NCBI GenBank assembly: GCA_049446715.1
Contig: JBMTQX010000034.1
Coordinates: 1-32,493, forward strand
Source of the DNA: Eutrophocola sp049446715
GTDB taxonomy: Bacteria > Pseudomonadota > Gammaproteobacteria > Pseudomonadales > Pseudohongiellaceae
Length of the DNA stretch: 32,493 bases
Reading direction: 5' to 3'
The position numbers were made by a program, and so were the translations under genes. The notes below the pieces were generated by a model. It was given only the letters and a program-made list of their open reading frames with translations, did not search any database and had not been told where the DNA came from. Numbering within the stretch: position 1 is the stretch's first letter; the number at the start of each line of letters is the position of its first letter. Shown piece by piece: positions 1-6,524 of the stretch.

Positions 1-19
1 GCACCATGAGGAAATCGCC

Positions 20-1027
20 ATGAGAATCCCGTCGACCTGCCTGCTTCTTTTCGTGTCCCTGGCTACCACCGTGGTGCAGGCCCAGTCGCTAGCGCCGCCC
101 CATAGTCGCCTGGTGGCAGGTGAGCCTGTGGTCGTGACTGCCCACCCCGACCAGGCTTTCCTGCTGCAACAGGCTGATCCGCAACTGGCGACCAACAAGC
201 GCCGGGTTTACGATTTCTGGCGCACGGTCATTCTGGCTGGACGTACTGACACCATGGACCGTTACCTGGCGGAGGATTTTGTCGAACACAACCCGCTGCT
301 GCCCAGCGGCCGCCAGGCCTTTACCGACTACATCAGTAGCCGAACCACGCCGCAGGATATTCCGGCCGAGATTCCCGACCTGGTCACCCTCGTCGCCGAA
401 GGGCCCTATGTGGTGATGGCGACCGTGACCCATTACCCGGAAGCGGACGGGACAGGGACCTACACCTCCACCCACTTTGAAATGTTTCGCCTCGACGCCG
501 GCCTCATCGCCGAACACTGGGATTCCTGGCTGTTCCGCTCCGACCAGCGCGTGCCGAATTACGGGGCCAATGCCGCCAGGCCGGTCCTGGGCATCACCGG
601 CACCGCCCAGTTCGACCAGTTGTACAGCGATGACCCGGACCTGTTCGTGGCCAAGCGCCTGGTGTTTGACCTGTGGCGGCACATTCCCGAAAGCGGCCGT
701 GAAGAGCTGGCCGATCTGTTCATGGACCCGATCTACATCCAGCACAACCCCAACGCTGCCACCGGCCGTGACGGCGCCGTGGCCTATTTCAGCAATCGCC
801 CGGATACTCCCATTTCCACCACGCTGGAAGCGCCGCTGGTGGCCATGATTGCCGAGGGTGACCTCGTGGTGCAGGTGCTGGAAACCGATCGCGAGCAAAA
901 CGGGGTGAACTACAAGGTGCCCTGGTTCGACATGTTCCGCCTGGAAAACGGTCGTGTTATCGAGCACTGGGATACGGCCTCAAAAGGCGAACTGCCGCCG
1001 ATCATGCAGGGATTGCCGTTGCCCTGA
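20..1027 (+). CDS. Secreted protein with two tandem NTF2/SnoaL-like domains
   Basis: The 335-residue product begins with a Sec signal peptide (cleavage likely after VVQA, about residue 21). Two NTF2-like modules follow, at about residues 50-175 and 205-325. Each opens with a header like DPQLATNKRRVYDFWR, has an EHNP or QHNP motif early in the fold and ends with EHWD. This is the SnoaL-like family of small cone-shaped folds, which includes isomerases and cyclases, but most members have no known substrate, so none is assigned. The start is supported by GAGGAA six bases upstream of the ATG. The gene has the same two-module layout as the lipoprotein gene at 4052-5062, and the two are clearly paralogues. 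Nothing upstream is visible, so its operon is unknown. The exported location is well supported; any catalytic role is open. Confidence 0.85.
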   Translation: MRIPSTCLLLFVSLATTVVQAQSLAPPHSRLVAGEPVVVTAHPDQAFLLQQADPQLATNKRRVYDFWRTVILAGRTDTMDRYLAEDFVEHNPLLPSGRQAFTDYISSRTTPQDIPAEIPDLVTLVAEGPYVVMATVTHYPEADGTGTYTSTHFEMFRLDAGLIAEHWDSWLFRSDQRVPNYGANAARPVLGITGTAQFDQLYSDDPDLFVAKRLVFDLWRHIPESGREELADLFMDPIYIQHNPNAATGRDGAVAYFSNRPDTPISTTLEAPLVAMIAEGDLVVQVLETDREQNGVNYKVPWFDMFRLENGRVIEHWDTASKGELPPIMQGLPLP

Positions 1028-1041
1028 GCACTCTTGTCGCA

Positions 1042-1124
1042 TTGACACTGCCAGGCTTTCTCAGTATATCAGGGGAGTGGTTTCCAGCCATGCACCTAAA
1101 AAAATTCTGATAACAGGCTGGAAA
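1042..1124 (+). promoter_or_regulatory. Sigma-70 promoter and 5' UTR hairpin for the 55-residue membrane peptide
   Basis: A perfect -35 box TTGACA (1042-1047) is followed after 17 bases by TATATC (1065-1070), four of six matches to the -10 consensus. The expected start is near 1077, giving a leader of about 70 bases. The leader contains a perfect 9-bp inverted repeat, TTTCCAGCC (1081-1089) and GGCTGGAAA (1116-1124), around an A/T-rich 26-base loop. The helix ends 13 bases before the ribosome binding site AAGGGGG, so it could affect translation or RNA stability. The promoter is read from sequence; the regulatory role is inference. Confidence 0.55.
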
Positions 1125-1149
1125 TTCCTATCACTGATAAGGGGGTATC

Positions 1150-1317
1150 ATGAATAAAAATCTGGCGATGTTTGTGGGTCTGGTCGTGGGTATTTTCGTG
1201 TTTGGTCTGGTGGTCATGATGCAAGTGCCGCGCAAGGAAACGGTCATGCAGACACTTCCTGTGACGGCAGATGTGGCAGTGGCAGCCAGTGTCAGTACAG
1301 ATTTCGGTCTGGTCTGA
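1150..1317 (+). CDS. Small single-span membrane protein (55 residues)
   Basis: ATG at 1150 is preceded by a strong ribosome binding site (AAGGGGG, five bases away) and the frame runs to TGA at 1315-1317. The peptide starts MNKNLAMFVGLVVGIFVFGL. It has one hydrophobic helix at about residues 5-24, then PRKE, then a valine/alanine-rich tail of about 25 residues. I recognise no family. It is probably real despite its size because it has its own promoter, ribosome binding site and intrinsic terminator in the right order. It likely sits in the inner membrane with a short N-terminal tail. A cleaved signal peptide is less likely because no good cleavage site follows the helix. No partner can be inferred from the neighbours. 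Confidence 0.6.
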   Translation: MNKNLAMFVGLVVGIFVFGLVVMMQVPRKETVMQTLPVTADVAVAASVSTDFGLV

Positions 1318-1383
1318 CAGCCATATCTGCCGTGCCTGTCATCACGACCGGACAAGACCGGGCAGCCTGAAGCAAAGGACAGG

Positions 1384-1423
1384 AAAAGGGACGCTATCCG
1401 TTATCGGTTAGCGTCCCTTTTTA
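1384..1423. terminator. Bidirectional intrinsic terminator
   Basis: A perfect 13-bp stem pairs AAAAGGGACGCTA (1384-1396) with TAGCGTCCCTTTT (1409-1421). Inside it, CCG and CGG can pair around TTAT. The stem is flanked by A's on one side and T's on the other, so it can stop transcription from both the small membrane gene on the plus strand and the protease gene, which ends at 1425 on the minus strand. Confidence 0.85.
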
Positions 1424-1424
1424 T

Positions 1425-2153
1425 TTACTGTGTCGTCAGTGTCAGCAGGATGTCGGCGAACCAGGCGCAGTTGAGTCCCAGCGCTTCATCCATTTCCAGG
1501 TCGCGTGTGCCGACATCCAGTCGGGCCGAATGGATGCCCAGCAACACCCAGGGAATCTCGGCTTTCTTGTCTGCGCGGCGGGCCGGCATTACGACCGGCG
1601 CGCCGCTCATGCCACGATGGGTGCGGGCGTCAGTGAGAAAGTAGCCATTGCCCTGGAAACGCAGGCCGAAGCTGGAGGCATTGATGCCCTGGCGCGCTAC
1701 CGGCAGGTGGTGCAACGTGTCATGAAAGCCCAGCGGAAAGCCAACGATCAGCAAACGTGAACCGATGCTGATCTGCTCAATGGAGTCGTGCATGTTGTCC
1801 GGTGTGAAAGCGCAGAACGCCGCGCTCTTGGGCAACTGGTCGCGATAGACCTCAAGCACGGCCACATCCACGTCACCGGAACGGTCCTGTCCCTGCCGCC
1901 AGACCGGCTGGCCCTCGAAATATAACGGAATGACATAGCCGATGGACTCGGCCAGGTTGTCTTCGTTGGTGTGCAGCTCGATGTTGATGCCATCGGGTTT
2001 GTGGTTGCTGGGTTCATCGATTAGCACATGGCGACTGGTGACTAGAAAAAGCCGTTCGCCGTTTTCAAAGAAAAAGCCGCTGGCATTGGTCAGGACATTG
2101 TCTCCGCGCAAGGTGGTGACCTGTACGCAACTCAGGAGAAGGGGTTCAATCAT
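1425..2153 (-). CDS. Trypsin-like serine peptidase domain protein, probably cytoplasmic
   Basis: The 242-residue product has the three catalytic blocks of chymotrypsin-fold peptidases: His42 in LVTSRHVL, Asp94 or Asp96 in SGDVDVAVLEV, and Ser183 in HRGMSGAPVV. There is no signal peptide, membrane helix or PDZ domain, so it is not a DegP/DegS-type protease. It resembles the stand-alone trypsin-like peptidase genes found singly in many bacteria, whose substrates are mostly unknown. The start has GGAA six bases upstream, and a TATAAT box lies on the same strand about 55 bases before it. The gene is a single transcription unit: convergent with the small membrane gene through a shared terminator and divergent from the sensor pseudogene. 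The proteolytic fold is well supported; its function is not known. Confidence 0.8.
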   Translation of the reverse strand: MIEPLLLSCVQVTTLRGDNVLTNASGFFFENGERLFLVTSRHVLIDEPSNHKPDGINIELHTNEDNLAESIGYVIPLYFEGQPVWRQGQDRSGDVDVAVLEVYRDQLPKSAAFCAFTPDNMHDSIEQISIGSRLLIVGFPLGFHDTLHHLPVARQGINASSFGLRFQGNGYFLTDARTHRGMSGAPVVMPARRADKKAEIPWVLLGIHSARLDVGTRDLEMDEALGLNCAWFADILLTLTTQ

Positions 2154-2206
2154 GGAGGTTCCGTGTGACTGCTGGTTTGGCGACCTGTAGCTGCCGCAAA
2201 ACGGTC

Positions 2207-2212
2207 ATTATA
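2207..2212 (-). promoter_or_regulatory. Probable -10 box for the trypsin-like peptidase gene
   Basis: Read on the minus strand these six bases are a consensus TATAAT. They lie 54 bases upstream of the protease start codon, a normal leader length. I find no good -35 at 16-18 bases, so the promoter may be weak or activator-dependent. The rest of 2154-2420 shows no gene or convincing repeat. Confidence 0.4.
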
Positions 2213-2420
2213 CGCTGACTGCGATAACCTTGTTCCAGCCAGGTTCATCCGCCACGAGTGCCGAGCTGCTGCTCGTGTATACCCTTTCTTTTGGTAACCG
2301 TACCCGGGGTATTTCCCGGAATATTCATGCCTCGACAAGGCGCTACGATCGCCAACTATGCACTTTTATCCGGGCCCTGGATTAGTCTCGAAGCGACCTG
2401 CCAGACACGGACGCTGTCAT

Positions 2421-3415
2421 ATGGAAACCCATCATCAACCTGTATCCGCAGCACCAGGCGCTGCTGGCCAGGAAAATCCGGTTGAGGTCGCATCTACGAC
2501 GCCTCCATCCGCTGCCGCTGTCCAGGGTGACGCGGGCGTGGCAGAGCCTGCCGTTTTCCTGGAGCGTGAAAAACTGCTGTTGAGTTTTCTGACCCAAATA
2601 TGGAACGTCATGCTGCTGGTCGCCCTGCTGGGCGGCGTTGCCTCAATTCAGCGCTTTCGCTTTGCCGGCTGGATGCCGATCTACAGTCTACACTCCCTCA
2701 TCATCCTCGCATTCGTCGCCTGCTGGCTGATGCGCAAGCGGCTCTCCTTCAACCTGCGTGTGGGCATTATCATGACGATTTTTTACATGGTGGGGGTAAC
2801 CGGGCTGTTTTCTTATGGACTGATCGGTGCCGGTATCTGGTGGCTGATTCTCTGCTCTCTCATTGCCAGTGTTTTTTATTCGCCCCAGACCGGCATGATT
2901 CACGGCATCATCTGCCTGGGTAGTATCCTGACAGCAGCGGTTGCCATTACCACCGGCCTGGTCACCATCCCTTTTGATGCCAATGTCTACATTCGCCAAC
3001 CCTCCACATTGGCCAACCCTCCACGTGGATGACGCTGCTGATTGGCTGCGTGGCCCTGTCGATGTTTATTTTCTTCGCCTTTATCACTTACCAGAACGCC
3101 ATGCTGGAATTGTTACAGGGAGTGTAAAGCAGCAAACAGCAGAAAGTCCGGATGCTGGCAGAGCAGAAGAAGGCACTGGATGAGATCACTGCCTTGCGCA
3201 GCATCATCCCGATCTGTTCAAGCTGCAGGAAGGTCAGGGATGATGACGGCTTCTGGGAAACCGTGGATACCTACATGCACAAGCGCACGGATATCCAGTT
3301 TTCCCACAGTATCTGTCCGGATTGCGGGGAGCGTCTGTATGGCGGGGTCTGGAATGAAGCGGTGAGTGATGATGCCCGGCATCATCACCATGACCACCAC
3401 GATCAGGAAACGTGA
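2421..3415 (+). pseudogene. Broken membrane sensor protein with C-terminal CxxC/CPxC tail
   Basis: The upstream frame (ATG 2421, or 2358) encodes a proline-rich N-terminus and about five membrane helices, then runs out at TGA 3030-3032. A different frame continues the protein: another helix (starting WMTLLIGCVALSMFIFF), a TAA at 3125-3127, then a short coiled segment and the tail LRSIIPICSSCRKVRDDDG with SHSICPDC. That tail is common at the C-terminus of bacterial sensor and response-regulator proteins. The frame change is explained by a 17-bp imperfect tandem duplication at 2991-3024: with one copy removed, the frames join as IRQPSTWMTLL. The TAA is a second, independent lesion. No kinase or cyclase domain is present, so the intact gene was a short membrane sensor of unknown signal. 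Sequencing error is possible for the TAA but unlikely for the duplication. Confidence 0.75.
2991..3024. repeat. 17-bp tandem duplication that breaks the sensor gene
   Basis: Copy one is ATTCGCCAACCCTCCAC (2991-3007) and copy two is ATTGGCCAACCCTCCAC (3008-3024). They are directly adjacent and differ at one base. Seventeen is not a multiple of three, so the extra copy shifts the frame and causes the stop at 3030. Both copies encode Q-P-S-T in their respective frames, consistent with a recent slippage or recombination event. Confidence 0.9.
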
Positions 3416-3961
3416 TCAGCGATTGATCTTCGTCATCTTTGAGCCTTCAAAGGTCAGGTTGTACATAAGACCCTTGTTGGAAAAGATGAAACCAATGATC
3501 GGGGCCTGGGCGGAATTGGAGGATATTTCGCCGCCGGTACCGAATTCCACCAGCGCCACACTGCCATCCACACCGGCTTCCCAGCCATCGCTGCTGCGAA
3601 ACTTATCCAGGGCATCCTCGGTCATGAACATGATGATCTGGGATTTCACCTGGGCACCGAGCTGGAAACCGATGGAAGCACCGGCCGTGTTGTAGTACGC
3701 GACCTTGCTGCCGCCAACGATCAGGGCGCCTTCACCATATTCTCCCCCGATGCCGAAACCGGCTATTACCACGCGAGGAAAAACCAGCATGCCTGCGGCC
3801 CGTTCGGCCAGCCGCTTGCCGGCCTGGGACTCCGCGTAAAAGCTCGACAGGGCTTCATCCACGTTGGCGTCGATCTCTTCTTTCGATGCCGCCTGGGCCA
3901 GGCCCGGCAGCAGGATGGCCAGGAGGGTGACGAAAAAGTATCGGGTAAGGCGTGTTTTCAT
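3416..3961 (-). CDS. SYLF (YSC84-type) lipid-binding domain protein
   Basis: This 181-residue exported protein has a Sec signal (cleavage after GLAQA, about residue 24) and a SYLF/YSC84 domain filling the rest. Recognisable family blocks are a helix ending in AERAAGMLVFPRVVIAGFGIGG, cut here only for length, then GEGALIVGG, YYNTAGASIGFQLGAQ, and a late DGSVALVEFG. In eukaryotes the domain binds phosphoinositides; bacterial members are exported proteins of unclear role. GGAG lies about eight bases upstream of the ATG. Its stop codon directly abuts the stop of the convergent sensor pseudogene with no base between them, so no separate terminator fits there. It is followed on the same strand by nothing, and preceded by the NTF2-like lipoprotein gene 90 bases away, so co-transcription is possible. 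Confidence 0.85.
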   Translation of the reverse strand: MKTRLTRYFFVTLLAILLPGLAQAASKEEIDANVDEALSSFYAESQAGKRLAERAAGMLVFPRVVIAGFGIGGEYGEGALIVGGSKVAYYNTAGASIGFQLGAQVKSQIIMFMTEDALDKFRSSDGWEAGVDGSVALVEFGTGGEISSNSAQAPIIGFIFSNKGLMYNLTFEGSKMTKINR

Positions 3962-4051
3962 GGTGATCTCCGCAGATCGGCAATTTGCCGTGCATCTTAT
4001 CAGGTTAGCTTGCCATATAAACCGGCATTGGTGCGCCTTCCTTTCGCAGCG

Positions 4052-5062
4052 TCAGGGGCTGGCCGGCAAATCGAAACTGGCCGTGTCCCAGTGTTCCTGG
4101 AGCAGGCCGTCCCGGATCGTCCACATGTCAAACCAGGTGGTGGTATAGGGCTCACCGCTGGCATCCAGGTAGGCGGTTTCCGTGGCCAGCACCACCTTGT
4201 CTCCCTCAGCCACGATGTGAATCATGGAGGGCACTGTGTCAGCCACGGGACGCGGTTGGGCAATGGCGGAAAAAAAGGCGAGAAAGCCGTCCAGTCCGGT
4301 GTTGGCCATCGGGTTGTGCTGGATGTAGCCCGGGGCGAGAAAGTCTCCCGCCGTACTGACCTGCTGGGCATCGAGCAGTGTGCGCCACATGTCATAGACC
4401 AGCCGCTTGTTGGCGGCCAGCTGCGGGTCATCACTGGCCAGCGCCGCGGCGTGGTCGGGGTGAGTGGTCACGGGCACGTAATTCTTCGGGGTCATGCCGG
4501 GTGGAAGGTAGCCGTGATCCCAGTGCTCGACGATCTTGCCGTTCTCGAAGCGGTACATATTGAAAATGGTCGTGGTATAGGGCTCGCCGGAATCCGGGTA
4601 AACATGTTCATCGACCCAGGCCATAGCCACCAGGTCACCTTCCGCCAGGATAGCGACCAGCGGCCGCTGGATGCGGTCTGGAATCTCGATGGGCTCACCC
4701 AGGGTGCGAAAGTAGCTTTCCAGGCCTTCCCAGCCGGTGTCCGCAATCGGGTTGTGCTGAATATAGCCTTCGTCGATGTACTGCCTGGAGGCTTCGATCT
4801 GCCGGGCATCCACCAGGGTGCGCCACATGTCATAGGCGGCGCGTTTGTTGGCGGCCAGTTGCGGGTCGTCGCTTTGCAGCATGGCTTCATGATCGGGATC
4901 GCCGGTGACCGGGACATAGGGTTGCAGGGCCGGCGCCGGCGTTGGCGCAGCAGCAGTATCCGGCGCCGGGCTGGCTGGCGTGCCGGCTTGTTCTGAACAG
5001 GCGGCCAGCAGGAGGCTGAACAGGGCCAGGATGGCGGCACGATGGGTGGCTTGAACTGACAT
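4052..5062 (-). CDS. Lipoprotein with two tandem NTF2/SnoaL-like domains
   Basis: The 336-residue product has a lipoprotein signal with lipobox LAAC (Cys22), then an Ala/Pro-rich linker to about residue 48. Two NTF2-like modules follow with a clear internal repeat of about 146 residues: YVPVTGDPDHEAML recurs as YVPVTTHPDHAAAL, DDPQLAANKR occurs at residues 65-74 and 211-220, and IQHNP and EHWD occur in each half. Gene 20-1027 has the same headers and layout. No catalytic residue set can be assigned with confidence. The Asp-poor start of the mature protein (CSEQAG) suggests outer-membrane sorting in a gammaproteobacterium. AGGGA precedes the ATG, and three copies of a hexamer lie just before it. 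It may be anchored while its paralogue is soluble in the periplasm. Confidence 0.85.
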   Translation of the reverse strand: MSVQATHRAAILALFSLLLAACSEQAGTPASPAPDTAAAPTPAPALQPYVPVTGDPDHEAMLQSDDPQLAANKRAAYDMWRTLVDARQIEASRQYIDEGYIQHNPIADTGWEGLESYFRTLGEPIEIPDRIQRPLVAILAEGDLVAMAWVDEHVYPDSGEPYTTTIFNMYRFENGKIVEHWDHGYLPPGMTPKNYVPVTTHPDHAAALASDDPQLAANKRLVYDMWRTLLDAQQVSTAGDFLAPGYIQHNPMANTGLDGFLAFFSAIAQPRPVADTVPSMIHIVAEGDKVVLATETAYLDASGEPYTTTWFDMWTIRDGLLQEHWDTASFDLPASP

Positions 5063-5073
5063 GGGTTTTTCCC

Positions 5074-5091
5074 TGGTTATGGTTATGGTTA
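5074..5091. repeat. Three tandem copies of TGGTTA in a leader region
   Basis: TGGTTA is repeated three times without interruption in the 5' leader of the NTF2-like lipoprotein gene, ending 11 bases before its start codon and just upstream of the AGGGA ribosome binding site. Three copies is short. Length change would alter the leader, not the reading frame. Confidence 0.6.
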
Positions 5092-5163
5092 TGTTTCAGG
5101 GGATTATTCCAGAGACCCGAACCAGAAGAAACTGCATGCCGGTCGCCGGGTGAATGGCAAGAG

Positions 5164-6269
5164 TTACTTGGTTACCTGTACCACCGTGAAGGGTAAGTCC
5201 GCCCCGGCGGCTTCACCGGCCACTCTCTGCTGGTCGAGGTTGATGGCGCGAATGGGGTAGGGGATGCGAATGCCTTCCTCGGCATAGCGTTTGTGGAGCG
5301 CCTTAATAAAAGCCGATTTCACCCAGAACCGGTTGAAGTATTCCTTGGCGCGCAGCATGACGGTGAAGTTGATGCTGGATGAGTCGAAGGTGTGAAACAC
5401 CACGATGTGCCGTAATCGGATACGCCCCACTCATGGTTTTTCAGGGTCTCCCGGGCCACCTCCAGCGTGACGCGTTCGACGTGCTCAAGATCGGAGTCGG
5501 AGTGCACACCGACATCCACCGGTACCGACAGCTCCTTTTGCGGGTCGTAATAGTTGATCAGCTTGGAGTCGGACAGCTTGCTGTTGGGCATGATCACCAT
5601 GTTGTTGGGCAGCATCCTTATCCACGTGGAGCGCCGGCCGATTTTTTCCACGAAGCCCTGCTCGCCGGAATCCAGTTCAATGTAATCCCCGACCCGTATC
5701 GGTTTGTCGAAGATCAGCTGGAGGCCGGAAAAGAAATTCTCCAGGGTCGGCTGCAGAGCCAGTGCGACGGCCAGGGAGGTGATCCCCAGAGACGCCACAA
5801 TGGGGGTGATCGAGACGCCCAGTGTGCCCAGCAGCACCAGCAGGCCAATACCGAACACCAGGATATGCACCATGCCGCGCGCCACGCTGTGACTGTTGCG
5901 CAGCAGTTCGGAGCGGGTCGAATAACTGGCCAGCAGGCCGACCGTGAAACGGTCAACAAACAGCACCAGTGCGGCAATCAGCAGCAGCCTGGCAATGTTG
6001 GTGTTGGTGGCCTGCAAGCCCTCGCTGTCCAGGCCGAAGTTGTGCACCAGGGTGCTGAACAGGAACAGGGTGACGACCAGGATGCACAGGGTGAGGGGCA
6101 GGCCCAGCGTCTTGAGGAAAACCTGGAAGCCCTGGTGTGGGGCCTTGCGGTTGGCGCGCACCAGCAGGAGGCTTTTGACCAACAACAAGGCACTCAGGGC
6201 CACCAGCGTGATGGCCACCGGCAACGGCCAGTCCTGGATAAGCGTCGTGATTTCAGTGACTCCCTGCAT
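5164..6269 (-). pseudogene. MscS-family mechanosensitive channel, frameshifted near its C-terminus
   Basis: The first frame, from ATG 6269 (GGAGG nine bases upstream), encodes about four hydrophobic helices, then the pore helix and beta domain typical of MscS: GITSLAVALALQPTLENFFSG followed by LIFDKPIRVGDYIEL and GRRSTWIRMLPNNMV. After VSDYG (near 5415) the frame turns to nonsense and ends at 5319. The neighbouring frame carries the missing end, HIVVFHTFDSSSINF through AIN to TAA-type stop at 5164-5166, including the usual alpha/beta C-terminal fold. A net loss of one base around 5405-5420 accounts for this. With one base restored the protein would be about 368 residues and complete. Either the gene is a young pseudogene or the assembly has an error here. 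The single lesion and intact remainder make an error quite possible. Confidence 0.8.
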
Positions 6270-6414
6270 TCACTCACCTCCGGGGGTACTTCTGTTTCGA
6301 ATGTCCCGGTTAAAACGGCAAGATTTATTCCAGGGTCATTTTCTAACTTACTGATATCACTGATTTTTGCGTTTTCTGCAGCAGGCTGGCCGTGACAATC
6401 CGGGTTCGGGAGCC

Positions 6415-6451
6415 AGAAGTTTTATCTATCGATCTGATAGCTACAATCGAT
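6415..6451 (+). promoter_or_regulatory. OxyR-binding site candidate upstream of katG
   Basis: The established OxyR site is two ATAGnTnnnAnCTAT elements separated by seven bases. Here AGAAGTTTTATCTAT (6415-6429) and ATAGCTACAATCGAT (6437-6451) sit exactly seven bases apart. Seventeen of the 20 defined positions match, including all of the inner CTAT and ATAG. The site ends 73 bases before the katG start codon, where an activator site would be expected. I could not assign the -35/-10 boxes with confidence. Confidence 0.75.
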
Positions 6452-6524
6452 TTTTCCTTTTGAAGAGCAGTCCATACCATGCACGGTACATTCACCAAGG
6501 TGTCTTCAATCAGGAGTCCCCCAC

